Of a DNA stretch of 64,000 bases, positions 1 through 12,784 are shown one piece after another. Each line of letters starts with the position of its first letter. Within the stretch, counting starts at the first letter, position 1. Below the pieces are notes generated by a model. The model worked only from the letters and a program-made list of their open reading frames with translations, did not search any database and had not been told where the DNA came from. The DNA is taken from contig SJRY01000057.1 of assembly GCA_011319805.1 (NCBI GenBank), forward strand, positions 47,492-111,491, in the 5' to 3' direction. Made by a program: the position numbers and the translations under genes. The stretch comes from Macrocybe gigantea (Eukaryota > Basidiomycota > Agaricomycetes > Agaricales > Callistosporiaceae).

Positions 1-1
1 C

Positions 2-834
2 GCGACCGACGAGACGCCTGTCGAGGCTGATGTTGCCAGGAAAGGCTCCATTCTCAAAGGCGGCCCGCAGCAGCAACAGCAACGACAACAACAGGAAGAG
101 CAGATACAAGAGATGCAAAGGTCCACTTCGCTCTCCAGGCGGAGTTTCTTCACCGGCCCCGAGGGAACACCCGTCGAGGGCTCCACCTTCATGTATGGAG
201 CTGGCACTACCGGTCCCGGCGTCAAAATCGAACCAACTGAAGAATTAAGCAGCAGAGCCGCAAACGCCGATGCCAATCTATCACCTAAAGAGAAGAACAA
301 GATCGCCAAGGTGGAAGGTGAGACGTCTCAGATTTCTTTTATGAGCGGCCCCGCCCATCCTGCGTGCAGCTAAAGAAGGCAGAAAGCTGTCCAAGATAAT
401 ACTTGAAGAAGGTAAAGCAGAGAGAGAAGCTCTGGCCGTCGCTATAAACGAACTCGGCGAGCTTCAGAAGCTCCAGAAGGTCTCCGTCAAGGTCGAAATT
501 TCCCGGCTTCTTGACAGTCTGCTATCTCATCTTCCTAATGCAGAATGAGGCAAAAGCTTTCTCCGTCCATACCAGGGTGCTTGCCGATTTTCGCAAGGAA
601 CAAACCAGTTTCTTAGCGGCTCGCGCCAAGTTTGAAGCCGCAGAATCCAGGTTACGTTCAGATGAGGAGACGTTGGAGAGCGTCAGGCAAGCTGCCAGGG
701 AGACCACGGAGAGGTTACAAGGCAAGTCCCAGGAAGTCGAAAGCCTCCGAGCCATGTTCAGCGTTGACGAGCGGGAGAGGGCCACGAGACTGAAGGAGAT
801 CAATAATAAGGGTAAGAACAAGCTCTGGTGGTAA
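2..834 (+). CDS. Coiled-coil protein, 3' part only
   Basis: The open frame enters from the left edge, so the 5' end is missing. The visible part starts with a Gln-rich stretch and a Ser/Arg segment (RRSFFTGPEGTP). After an intron at about 320-371, and another at about 480-543, it becomes a long charged helix rich in Glu, Lys, Arg and Ala. Heptad-like spacing there (e.g. SRLRSDEETLESVRQAARET) predicts a coiled coil of roughly 130 residues. It ends in a short basic-aromatic tail, KNKLWW, at the stop at 832-834. I do not recognise the family, and no catalytic motif is visible. It converges on the phosphatase gene to its right with about 250 bp between stops. It is probably a structural or scaffold protein. 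The coding assignment is good; the function is unknown. Confidence 0.6.
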
Positions 835-1087
835 GAGGTTTGGACCGCCAAAGACGACCGGGTCTTTTTTTCCCTCCCTTTCCGTTATACCTCATATAAT
901 CCGAATGATATTCTCCTTGAAAGGCTCGAATTTTATTGACTCCACTGTAATGTACTCTATGGTATATCTTGTCACAATCTTGTAATTATACATCCCACGA
1001 ACAGAAAGGGCACATGTACCTTTTTTTTTGTACATCGTACAGTCTGCACTCCCGGCCCTCCTAATCACGATGAATAGATAAAGAATC

Positions 1088-2686
1088 CTAGAAGTCACCA
1101 GTGACTCTTCGTTCCTCGTCGACAAGGATTTCCTGTCTGTCGGGGTATAAGGCGCTTACAACTTCTCGCTCGATCCAGACTTGTTCCTCGGCCTCCGACT
1201 GAGCAACGGGTGTCAGGGTATAGTGGATCGAGAGCGCAGACAGTACACCGTTATACGCATGAGATATTCCTGTAAGAGACGCACGGGATGTCAATGCATC
1301 AGTAATCAAAAAAAAAAGGGAAAGAGCGCCATGCCTGTGTCTATAATGATAATCTTGCCGCCACATCTCGAAACGATGCCTGTAAAATTGGGCGTGTGTC
1401 CCATGATCATGCGTCGAGTCCCTGTCTTGGCCAGCACAGCATCTACACCCTTGCACACCTTCTCATCGCTGTCTAGTGCCCATCCTCTGTACCACACTGG
1501 GCCATTCGCTTCGTACATGTCGTATTCTGCCTGCGTCACACCTAGGAAAGAAATTCAGAAAAAAAATTAAGGTCCCTATTGCCGTTCTCTCACTCGTTGG
1601 AAGCATAGGGTACGGATGTGGCGGATGCGGCGGAGGTTGCCGCCTTCTCTGCAGCTTGCGCAGTAGTGAGTCAGAGAGTTCATTGATGCGCGTCGGGAAC
1701 GGCGTGAGATCCCTGTACGTCGGCGAGAGGCCGCCGTGGACGAAGGATATAGCCGAATGCGACAGAGGTCCATCCACGTCACGATGAGTATTGTGTGAAT
1801 TTTGCGAGGGAGGGGGAAAGGTGCGTTTGGTGGTCCAAGGGATGAGTGAAGCGGCAGCCGCGATGCTGTTGTATAGTTCCGAGCCCAAGAGCGACCGATT
1901 CGCCCCGTTGAGAGCACTTTTTGGCGATTGGCAACACTGCCAAAAGTCTTGATTTCCGATGGGTAGACGTATCTGCATTGTGAAAGAAGGAAAGAGGCAA
2001 AAAAAATTCAACAAGCTTGAATGCAACCAGAGAGATGCAAAGCTTGAAATTCACCTCCAGTCCCCTGAATCGGTAAAAATATGGTAAGTCGGGCGCATAT
2101 GTGGTTACCTGGCGTAAACAACGAATGTACCTATTGCGTTCATCCATTCGTGATTTCCCAGGTGCAGGAGCACCGTCCCACCCGTCCGAGCGGCCTGTCC
2201 GTGCAGCTTGTCCATCCAATCAAACAACGCAATCGTATCGTCGCCCCTTGAGAGTGGAAGCGGATTAATTTCAACCAAGATCGTGATAAGAAAAGGTGCT
2301 TACCGATCGATGATGTCCCCAGTCTGAACGAAAAAATCGGCATGGCCCGACCAGTCCCCGAACTCGTCCACCACACCCGAGAAATGCAGCACGCGTCGCG
2401 CGTTCGCGAGGTCGCCGTGCAGGTCTCCCACGGCGACAATGTGACGGATAAATGGCTGGGGCCAATTTGCGTGCGACGTTGCGCCCGCATGCTTATCGTC
2501 ATTCACTTGGGTGTGGACGTGATGTTGTGTGGGGACGTCGGGGACTTTACCGCTGGACACGAATTCTGGATAGCGATGAGGTACCTTGTAAATCAGCCCG
2601 TGTATGTCAGACGTGTAGAGAATGACCAGAATAACGAAGGGAGGGAGGACGGCCGCCAGGAGAAATGTGCGGCCTGGTATCGACAT
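1088..2686 (-). CDS. Membrane-anchored SLP-like metallophosphatase
   Basis: Calcineurin-like phosphoesterase of the Shewanella-like protein phosphatase type. In order it shows an N-terminal hydrophobic anchor (FLLAAVLPPFVILVILYT), then GDLHGD, GDIIDRGDD, LGNHEW, FVHGGLSPTY and MGHTP, which are the metal-binding and phosphate-binding signatures of PPP-like enzymes. The FVHGGLSP form and the missing PP1/PP2A-type C-terminus point to the SLP group. At least five exons are needed; the last begins after an intron carrying a long T run (about 1309-1318). I chose the ATG at 2686 because the in-frame codon three residues upstream is GTG. The hydrophobic start suggests the enzyme sits in, or is secreted into, the endomembrane system. 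It is divergent from the YheT hydrolase with 229 bp between starts. The substrate is unknown. Confidence 0.8.
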
Positions 2687-2915
2687 GGAAAGCACAGGCA
2701 GGTTTGGGACGTTTCCATGTTAATGAGGCTGTTCCGGTGTTGTTTGGCATAAACCTCCGAAAATAATCATCGCCCATAAGCTTACCCAAGTTCGCGGGCT
2801 CGGTCGTGTCTGCTGACCCCGAGTACATACTTACATATCTAACCGGGCCTCTCAACGCTACCTATGTCAAATAAATTAACGTCCTGTATCTCCTTTCGCA
2901 AGACCTCAATTCTCA

Positions 2916-4686
2916 ATGTTCGAGGTTCTATCCCGACTTGTCCGCGTTCGCGAACAGCCTGAACATGCACGCTTCCACTTTCCATCCAAATCGGTCCTCC
3001 TGACCGCCAGGAAAAGTCGAACGCGTATATTACGACGAGATGTCATAGAATCCAGCCAGGACTCTCAGGAAACGGAATGTATCACATTGCAGGAGCTGGT
3101 GGAAACGCAATGTCCGAGTCTATTTAATGCCTATCGTCCACTTTGGTGGTTGTTCAAGTAAGTGCAATGCTTCACTGAAAACGAACACGAGTTGACGTGC
3201 CTTTCGATCAGCGGTCACCTTCAAACGATATACAACATTTTCGGGGATTTCTCAAAACAAGATCACATGTGGTACAACAGGCAGTACCTTCGCCTATCAG
3301 ACGGCGGTACCATGTAAGCATCACCGCCTCTACGATCTAATGTCTCCCTCCCTCCTGAACTCGCTCTCCATTAAAATGTAGAGGGCTTGATTTCACCCCC
3401 GTAGACTCCGCTAAACTCGCCGACGAGACACCCATCATCGTCGTCCAACATGGCCTTACAGGGGGTAAAACAACTGATGCAAATCTGTGCTTTTTCGTAC
3501 CAGTTCTCATCATCATTCATTGCAGGCTCACACGAGGCTTACTTGCGAGCAATTTTATCCACAGCCTGTAAACCGACTGAAGAAGGCGGCCTGGGTTATC
3601 GCGCTGTCATTGTAACTTTTCGTGGATGTAAGTCTTGTTCCTTAGGGTCATAAATTCACCAATGTCACACATTAGCGATACACAGGCGCAGGCGTTCCCA
3701 TCACCAGCCCGCGACTTTACACTGCCGGTCACACCGACGATCTGCGTCAGGCACTGATTTACATATCACATCGGTTTCCTCGAGCGCCACTGCTCGGACT
3801 CGGGTTCTCCTTAGGTGCCAACATATTGACCAGATATGTTGCAGAAGAGGGTGATCGATGTCGACTATCATCGGCCTTCGTTCTGTCCTGTGTGAGTCGC
3901 TATGAAACATGTTGACGATTGAAACTCTGAAAAGATTGATGAAGCCTTGAACACAAACAGCCTTGGGATTTGGAAAAGAATGGCTATGCGTGAGTCGGAA
4001 TCTCCGTTTCCCGGATACTGTCTCATGGCTCACTCATTACCTTTGTTTGCAGATTGGAAGGCACTTTCGTCGGAAAGAATATCTGGGCGAGAGGAATGGG
4101 ACACAACTTCCTCAGACTGATCAGAAGGCATCAAAAATCACTGGCCGCTGACCCAACTCTGCCAATCTCCTCGGCTGTTAGTTCGGCGCTGGCACTCCGT
4201 TATCCGACTCTGAGCCAATTTGATGATGCATTCACGAGGTTAATTGGCGACAACGATCCCCCTTTCCCTTTCCCGTCAGTCGCCCTATACTACCGATGGG
4301 CGTCCAGCCATCACGTCGTCGATGATATCAAAATCCCTTTCTTGGCTATCAATGCCGAAGATGATCCTGTCACTATCCATGCACCCATGGACGGCAACGG
4401 CAATCCGAATGTGGTGATGATTTTGACGAAGACTGGCGGCCACCTCGGATGGTTCCAGTCCGGACAGGACAAACAGGAACGCTGGACCACGAAGCCTGCG
4501 ATTGAGTGGTTCAAGGCGATGGCAGAATACGCCGTTCATCCTCGGCCCAAGACAGCAGAGGTAATTGAGGACGAAGACGGGTTCCTCAGCGAAGCGGATC
4601 GAAGCCATCTTGGATGCCGTCCAATAGAAGGAGGAGGGTTGATCGATGGGAATGCTGGCAATTTAAATTTGGTGAAACGAATCTAA
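2916..4686 (+). CDS. YheT/EMB8-family alpha/beta hydrolase
   Basis: Six or seven exons rebuild an alpha/beta-hydrolase of the EMB8/YheT group, whose fungal members are esterases or acyltransferases of lipid metabolism. Visible elements: GHLQTIYN in exon 2; the oxyanion segment VVQHGLTGG; the TFRGC strand; the nucleophile elbow GFSLGAN; the acid region NAEDDPV; and the catalytic His in TKTGGHLGW. The family signature of HLGW following the His is intact. Introns are about 50-65 nt (for example around 3162-3211 and 3651-3687). The last exon, from about 4052, carries the lid-like region, the Asp and His, and an acidic tail. No signal peptide or membrane segment is seen. All three catalytic positions are present, so the enzyme is probably active; its substrate cannot be read from sequence. 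Confidence 0.85.
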
Positions 4687-5177
4687 GGTCTTTGGATAAT
4701 TGGATTCAAGGGTGACTCTACGTTGTTGTTCCAGAGCTAAACCCCAACACATTAGGGCCGAAGCCACTGGCTGTCACTCCACTGTGGACACGTGTACATT
4801 CATCCGAGATTATTGGCACACCATTCTCTCGGCCGACCTTCCAGCTCTTGGTCTGCTTCTATTCGTTGCATAGGACAGCATTTGTTATGACTACGGCAGT
4901 GACCTGGGTGAATCTGCCGATGGCATTGAAATTCCGATTACTTCGGGGAAGGCAGCTGGATACCCTAAACATCTTACACATCTCTTGAAGATTATAGAAC
5001 ACAATCTACATATCATACATGTGCAAGATTTCGAGTCGAGGTTCAGCATATAGCATTGGAACCTTTTAGCAACTGCTCTTGAGCTCTCGACGCCTCACTA
5101 TTCTGCATGGGAACCAAACGGTGATAAAATCCTGTCTGGAATCGTCCGGCCAATCAGTATCCGTAAGATGAACTGTG
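4687..5177. other. Intergenic, no gene seen
   Basis: About 490 bases between the hydrolase stop and the truncated 7TM gene. A frame in the minus strand near 5060-5180 (including IIAPIVYG) could be further decayed sequence of that 7TM gene. Nothing else is supported. Confidence 0.4.
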
Positions 5178-5653
5178 CTACGCACCCGTTGAATCCCGTA
5201 CACGATTGGTGCGATGATAGGTACTGTTGCGTTCTAGCTTATGACACGTAAATACTGAATGAGACGCAAATGCGTACTGGATATCGTTGTGAAGTCCACT
5301 TGCATTGATCAGAAAACAGGCCGAAGCAATATCAGCGCTGGAGAACGGGTTTGCAAACGAGATAACCAACTAGGACAGCAACAAAGTACTCACGTCAGTG
5401 GCGTGGTATATATCAGAACCCCTTGAACAGCGCACAGCGCGTACGGAGGCTCAGCTCCGAATTGGTGGCCCAGACGCAGTAGGCTTGAAACTGAGAACAA
5501 CAACCACGAGCCTGTGAAGATATACCATATCTTCTCACGAATAATGGCGGACGATAAGATGGCGGTGACCAGCACTGCCAAGTTTAAGAGTGTGCCAGAT
5601 ACACCAAGGAAGTCAAACATGACAATCGCCCGCACGTCGGACTCCGCTGCCAT
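5178..5653 (-). pseudogene. Truncated 7TM receptor-like gene (copy A)
   Basis: Exon 1 (87 codons) has two strong membrane helices (FLGVSGTLLNLAVLVTAILS and YIFTGSWLLFSVSSLLRLG) and ends in a conserved-looking loop, PPYALCAVQGVLIYTTP. The same pattern (PPFSLCLFQAMTVYATP) occurs at the same place in the 7TM gene 1.7 kb away, so the two are paralogues of the fungal-specific 7TM family. After an intron at about 5340-5394 a second exon adds a third helix start (ADIASACFLI) and then stops. Only about 145 residues and three helices can be read without another break. A possible remnant of later helices (IIAPIVYG) lies downstream in another frame. I read it as a truncated copy; an unseen splice pattern is the alternative. 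Confidence 0.5.
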
Positions 5654-6250
5654 AGCCAGGCATTGATAATTTAAAAGACCTAGCCGGAGGAAAGGATAGG
5701 ATGTTTGTCTCTTACCCTGCTTTCGCTCTTATAACAGCCTGGTTTAATCAGTATCCCAAATCATAACCATCGAAAGCAATCAACGTAGGCACACAGTAGT
5801 GATCTATGTTTTATGCTGTGCTCATCCTTGGACTTTGCTGCGTTGTGACATCGACGGCGTTTCATAATTTGATCAACTTGAAAAGTAGACGTGGTCACCC
5901 CACGGCTGTTCCCATGTCCTGTGCAAATGATTCACAGTATTCGGATTCAAAAGCGCCGGTGACAGCATCATCTAATCGTGCAAAATACCGTATCTTAGGG
6001 AACCATGACCTTGTGGCGCCCAGTTAGAACTGAAGAAAGCCTTGCAATTCCAAGTTTATGGTTACAAAACTGAGCTAGCTGGTGGTGCGCGTGAATAGCC
6101 GCAATTCTCTGATGTCCTGTGAGGATTAAGTCTATAAATTCTAGAAAATCTTGGCAAAACTGAAAGTTGCATACCTTCGAAGAGCCAAAAATTATGGCCG
6201 TGACAAGGGGCGCTAGTTTTCGCACAAGTTATTTGTAGGACATGGCCAGC
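5654..6250. other. Intergenic between 7TM paralogues
   Basis: About 600 bases. A plus-strand frame at 5806-6027 starts with a hydrophobic stretch, but I see no intron structure, family match or other support, so I do not call it. No RNA gene or repeat is seen. Confidence 0.35.
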
Positions 6251-6251
6251 A

Positions 6252-7424
6252 CTAAACAAATGCCCACATGCTGAACATGCCACACTCCAACCAGCCAACG
6301 ACGGCGATGGCAACATCCTCGTCAGGGAGTATATGGTCAAGCTAAGGAAGTGTAAGCTCGGACGGAAAGTATAGATGATCTACTCACATTGCGACGCCGC
6401 ATTCCAGCAAAGTTAATATAAATAGTCGGGCGGCATCTGATAGTGGAGGCAACGAACGGGATAGGACAACGTCAGCGTCCTTGTAGGACCGCCGACTGCG
6501 GTACAGGAAGGTCATTGTCCAGACTATATCAAGCGGAATTTCGGGCGTGAAAATCTTACGGATGGAGGTCAACGTACCCTGCACCGCAACAACGACGATA
6601 ATACATGATAAAAGGATGGCCGAGTTGATAGCAATTCTAGAATATGACGGATATGTCCCCAACTGGGAATGTCAGGAGAAAAAATCACGGACGGTGCTGT
6701 AAACGATCTTGACAAAGTGCAGTAGAAATGATAGGGGACGACGTCGACTGGAACAGCGGCACGATTTCGGGTCCCGACCTGGTGAGCACCATAAGTTACT
6801 AAACGCCAGACTCGACTTGTAGAGAAACCTACCAACAGTATTTCAGTGCAAATACCCAAAAAGACGATCCACGGTGCTATCACAAGCTAGGTTTCGATCC
6901 TTGAGCACGTTGTCTGACACTGAAGCGTCATGACATACTGCATTGGCTTGTCTAGGGGTCAAGGGTTTATACTTGTCCTGAAGTATGCCGTACGTTTCGA
7001 AATAGATCTGTCCGAGAGGTTCAGCCGGGGCTTTTGAAGGTAAAGATGTTCTTACATAGATGGAAAAGCACGTGAATGCCACCCCAAATCTAGGACATCA
7101 TGTCAAAGATGTTCGGACATGAAGAGAACAGGCGTACGTTGGAGGCGTCGCGTACACTGTCATGGCCTGAAACAGGCACAACGAAAATGGTGGTTGTGTA
7201 TCCTTCTGGTGGCCAAGCAAGAGTACATTGGATATTGAATACGCCAAGCTTGCACCGATGACGCCGAACCACACTCTCGGGCGCGCAAGTTTGCGTGAGA
7301 GGAGACAGCATACAAACAACAGAGCGTTGAAGATAATCCCGAGCAGAGAAAAGGTGTCGAATAGAATGACCTGGTCGAGATGGAGAACGGGTTCAGAGCC
7401 TATCGTGCTGGTGGTGGGTGGCAT
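6252..7424 (-). CDS. Fungal 7TM receptor-like protein (copy B)
   Basis: Hydrophobic helices appear in order across several exons: VILFDTFSLLGIIFNALLFV, FGVIGASLAYSISNVLLLG, TFGVAFTCFSIY, APWIVFLGICTEILLVG, INSAILLSCIIVVVAVQG and ARLFILTLLECGV. This is the topology of the basidiomycete 7TM/GPCR-like family that lacks a known ligand. The start at 7424 (MPPTTSTIG) is preferred to the longer in-frame extension because it sits just before the first helix, as in copy A. The 3' end is uncertain: either of two frames can follow the last clear intron, and the stop at 6252 is one choice. A plasma-membrane location is inferred. Together with copy A it forms a tandem pair on one strand. Confidence 0.6.
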
Positions 7425-7775
7425 GCCACGAGAACATGAATTGGATAGGATACTGTGCCTTGGAGCTCCCAGAAGATATCCTATATGCTGTTTTGCGAAG
7501 AACCGAGCTGCAGTTGATGTTTCAAAGTCATCGCGATGCAACGATGAACAGATTGTGCAATGATCTGTCGTACGGCCTCATTCTGATATTCCACAGATGA
7601 TCATAAAATCATAAAGTTTGGACGCTGTGAGGCACGTGATGCATGACGTCAGGGATAGCCAAGCCGAGAACTTGGCATGTCTCAGTACCGTGACGAAGGC
7701 TTCGCGCATATATAAATCGATTGGTCATGCTTGCAACGCGGACTCTTTATCGCCTTTTTTCAAGGACACCCAAAC
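7425..7775. other. Divergent promoter region
   Basis: About 350 bases between the 7TM gene and the small mitochondrial gene. A TATA-like tract (catatataaat) is near 7708-7718, about 60 bases before the plus-strand ATG, and may serve that gene. Nothing else is recognised. Confidence 0.35.
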
Positions 7776-8472
7776 ATGCCATCCTTCATCGCCCCGGCAG
7801 TGGTCTTGCGGCGAGCACCAGTTGCGGCTCGATATGCGTACTTTCGAAAAGTTGTCATGAGGTGCGTGCGCGCATTTGCGGAATATGAACGGCTCTGACC
7901 TTGTCCAGGCCTTACACGAGGTAATTTAAGCTTTCTTGATGCCGACTATTCTTGCGGTTGACAAGCACCTCCAGCACAATGCATGACAATGATCCTGAGG
8001 TTTGTGAGCATTGATCCACTCGCAAGAGACATACGGGCGAACATGTAACTTTGCCAGGTGCTGGAAACGGAGAAGCGGAGAAATCTTTCAAGGAAAGAAT
8101 CTGAGGCGACTTATCCCCATCCGAACGCACCAGGCTGGAACGAAACTTTGGCAAGCGTCTCCGAGGCTGAAGTGAAGGTCGGGACCTGTAAAGCTACAGT
8201 GGGAATGTTGTTCACATGCATCACCTCAGGCGGACAGAGATCCAGTAGACTTCCCGGCTGATGAGCTCCAAGCACGGACGGTCGAGTACGTCCGAACACG
8301 CTATAATCCAGACGATCGTTTGGGTCCAACAACGGCCGATTATACACGAGATGAAGTTTCTGGTCCACTGAAGAGCGCGTTGGGTCATGAAGAGCAGGAC
8401 ATTGAAGAAACCGTCGTCAGGAAGATTCACAAAGAGAAAACCGTCCAAAAAGATGAGATGAAGGGCGCTTGA
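7776..8472 (+). CDS. Small mitochondrial protein in five short exons
   Basis: Splicing four introns gives one continuous frame of roughly 160 codons. Exon 1 begins at 7776 with MPSFIAPAVVLRR, an Arg-rich and Asp/Glu-free start typical of a mitochondrial presequence. Two tiny exons follow (PYTR and TMHDNDPE), then an exon from about 8059 (VLETEKRRNLSRKESEATYP...) and a last exon from about 8232 to the TGA at 8470-8472. All four introns begin GT and end AG (GTGCGT, GTAATT, GTTTGT, GTCGGG) and are 50-70 nt. The mature part is hydrophilic and acidic, with PHPNAPGWNE and RYNPDDRLG. I know similar conserved uncharacterised proteins from basidiomycetes but no function. It is easy to miss because no exon is long. 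Confidence 0.65.
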
Positions 8473-8774
8473 AAGTCTAATATGCGCAGACCTGCATAAC
8501 ATGTACCATAGTCTTGTTTCTCGTCCGTGTCATCTTATAACGTGTATAATTATTCTCACCTGTAACGTAACGACCACTGATCATTTGCGTCTCACAGCGG
8601 AATCATGATACAGAAAGTCATCTCGGTATTTGGCGGAGGAAAATTGACAGGAAAGAAATTGTCGCGCGTGAGTCGAGAAGGATATGTAGAATATAAGAAT
8701 GCAGCTTGAGGGGCAAGTGTCCCTTAATGAACGGGTACATGTATGTCTGTACGGTATTAACGAACATTTCTCGC
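8473..8774. other. Convergent 3' region
   Basis: About 300 bases between this small gene and the PP2A stop. The unspliced PP2A frame would run on through it to about 8581, but that reading is an artefact of intron retention (see PP2A). No gene is seen. Confidence 0.4.
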
Positions 8775-10054
<1,280 letters not shown>

Positions 10055-10183
10055 GGTGAGCGTCTAGAGTATGGTCTGTTGGCGAGCGATGAATATGCAA
10101 ACTGCTTTGTTCGAGTCTGATGTGGAGTCCGATGTGTCACAGTCACGCTTCACTGATTGCCCACCGACGCGTATTCACCAACC
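10055..10183. promoter_or_regulatory. Bidirectional promoter PP2A/CCT5
   Basis: Only 129 bases separate the two start codons, which point away from each other. Both genes are constitutively needed, so a shared core promoter is a reasonable inference. I see no clear TATA or heat-shock element. Confidence 0.5.
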
Positions 10184-12406
10184 ATGGCACAGCAACAGCA
10201 GCAGGCCGTGTATGCCACAGACGAGTACGGTCGTCCGTTTATCATTGTCCGCGAACAGGCCAAGAAGACGAGAAGCCATGGAATTGAAGCTATCAAGGTC
10301 GGTCCTCGTCCCATCAAAGGCCCAAACCATCCTTTCTAACAATTCTTCTAGTCTCATATCCTTGCCGCAAAAACGGTCGCGAACATTATCAGGACTTCCC
10401 TGGGTCCTCGAGGTGGACGATCGCTTCTCGATGACCTATCTGCAGACAGTTTTTCTGATTTACGCCATCTCAACTCAGGCTTGGACAAAATCCTAATATC
10501 TCCCGACGGAGACATCACAGTCACGAACGATGGCGCCACCATCCTCGGTCAAATGGAAGTCGAGCACCAGATCGCAAAACTTCTGGTGCAACTGTCTAAG
10601 AGCCAGGATGATGAAATCGGAGACGGAACGACAGGCGTAGTTGGTGCGCCGCTGGTTTGCATGTGCCGCTTTGCTGGTCTCTCATCTCATTGCTTTTGGC
10701 AGTGCTTGCCGGTGCCTTGTTGGAACAGAGCGAAGCTTTGCTCGATCGCGGCATACATCCAATCAGAATCGCTGACGGATTCGATCGCGCATGCGCAGTG
10801 GCCGTAGCGGAGCTCGACCGCATTTCAGATCGTGTCGAGTATTCTAAAAGCAAGACAGAAAACCTGCTCAAAGCCTCCATGACGAGTCTCGGAAGCAAAA
10901 TGTATGTCTAAAATGCGCGTTTTTTCAATTTTGATCTGTCCTCGAGCAGTGCTTCTACCGTCAGCGTGTCAAAGCAACTTGAGCACTTTGCGCAAATAGC
11001 CGTTGATGCCGTACTTACTGTCGCCGATCTCGAACGACGCGATGTTCCCTTCGACCTCATCAAAGTTGATGGCAAAGTAGGAGGTTCCCTCGCCGACACG
11101 ACGCTAATAAAGGGCGTCCTCATCGACAAAGACATGTCACACCCTCAAATGCCCCATTCTGTCCAAGACGCACGCCTCGCCATTCTCACATGCCCCTTTG
11201 AACCACCTCGGCCAAAGACAAAACACAAGCTAGACATCACCAGCGTCGATGAATTCAAGAAGCTGAGAGACTATGAAAAGGAGAAATTTTCGGACATGAT
11301 CAAGAGGGTGAAGGACACCGGTGCTAACCTTGTGATATGTCAGTGGGGCTTTGACGATGAAGCCAATCATTTGCTGATGCAAAATGATCTGCCCGCCGTG
11401 CGGTGGGTTGGCGGTCCCGAAATCGAGGTACCCTTATTTTCATTAATTAAGCTTGGCAACGAAGCTGACTGGCGTGCTACAAAGCTTATCGCGATTGCCA
11501 CCCACGGCCGCATCGTCCCCCGCTTTGAAGACCTCTCACCAGAGAAGCTCGGCAAAGCCGGAATCGTTCGAGAGATTTCCTTCGGAACGACACGAGACAA
11601 GATGCTCGTGATTGAGGAATGCGCCAACACACGTGCCGTCACGATATTTGTCCGCGGAAGCAACAAGATGGTAAGCAATATTATGTGCTGACGCTCTGCG
11701 TGCTGGACTCTTATATGATGTACTTGTCAGATCGTGGACGAAGCCAAGCGTGCGCTGCATGACGCCCTTTGCGTAGTGAGGAATCTCGTCGTCGACAACA
11801 GAGTCGTGTACGGTGGCGGGGCCGCAGACATGAGCTGTTCAATCGCGGTGTCCAAGACCGCGGACGAGGTATCTTCTCTCGGATTTTCCTCCCCATCTCT
11901 ACAGTGACCAGCGGCATATGTGTAGATCCCATCAATCGAGCAATATGCCATGCGCGCCTTTGCTTCCGCCCTGGACGCCATTCCCCTTGCCTTGGCAGAG
12001 AACAGTGGTCTTTCACCTATTGAGACAGTTGCCGAGGTGAGAAGTCGGCAGATCAACGAGGGCAATTCGAGATTGGGTATAGACTGCACTGGGAAGGGCT
12101 ACAATGGTTCGTGCCGTGATATTTGGTTTCTTTCTGGCACGACAGCCTGTTCACCGAGTGATACAGATATGAAGAAGCAATTCGTTTACGATCCGCTGAT
12201 CTCAAAAAGACAGCAGTACCTCTTAGCTACCCAGGTTTGTCAGCATGTATCTTCGAAAACCTGTCATCTTTGACTAATACCATTGGCTAGCTCGTTCGTG
12301 CGGTTCTCAAAATTGGTGCGTCTATCGTTCTCGTAAATGACCGACAGGTGTGCTGATTATGTTTGCTCTAGACGATGTCATCACGGCAGGTCAAGCAGAA
12401 GATTAA
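10184..12406 (+). CDS. CCT5: Chaperonin CCT epsilon subunit
   Basis: Epsilon subunit of the cytosolic TRiC/CCT chaperonin, which folds actin and tubulin. It opens with [12 protein letters not shown], typical of the epsilon N-terminus, followed by [18 protein letters not shown], the ATPase motif [46 protein letters not shown], the apical [21 protein letters not shown] and the end DDVITAG. At least nine introns are needed. One, 11428-11484 (57 nt, phase 0), has no stop and would add 19 residues ([19 protein letters not shown]) if kept; family alignment from memory shows GPEIE joined directly to LIAIAT, so I treat it as an intron. The stop TAA at 12404 lies in a short last exon. All ATPase motifs are intact. 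Confidence 0.93.
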
Positions 12407-12784
12407 TTTTGTGGCATTTATCACATTTTCACCCATGGTCATCAAATATTGTGCGAACACTTATATTAGAACTAACGCAACAATACAAAAAAAAGAGAGA
12501 CTATATACAAACAGTTGGCCCAAGGATCAGTTCCAAGTGTTCGCGCAATTGCGCGGCCGTACGTTAGATGATTTTGCACCACCATTTGCATAAGTCAAAG
12601 AAGCAGACCCTGAAAAGCAGACCGGACATAACAGTAAACGTTGAGGGGGGAAAGGGGCATGGGTCCAAAGCAAGAAGAGCAGGGGCAAGAGCAAGGCGTC
12701 AGGGTCCGGTCAGAGCGAGAGTAGGTCACGGTAAAAAGCAAGAGAATATCCTGATTGCCAAGAGGAAGCATGATCGGTTGTCAA
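12407..12784. other. Convergent 3' intergenic region
   Basis: About 380 bases between the stops of CCT5 and the kinase. It holds a purine-rich stretch (12640-12730) and no recognisable gene. Confidence 0.4.

Noticed and set aside
5806..6027. Short frame with hydrophobic N-terminus
   Set aside because: Signal-like start, but the rest is unremarkable and nothing else supports coding.
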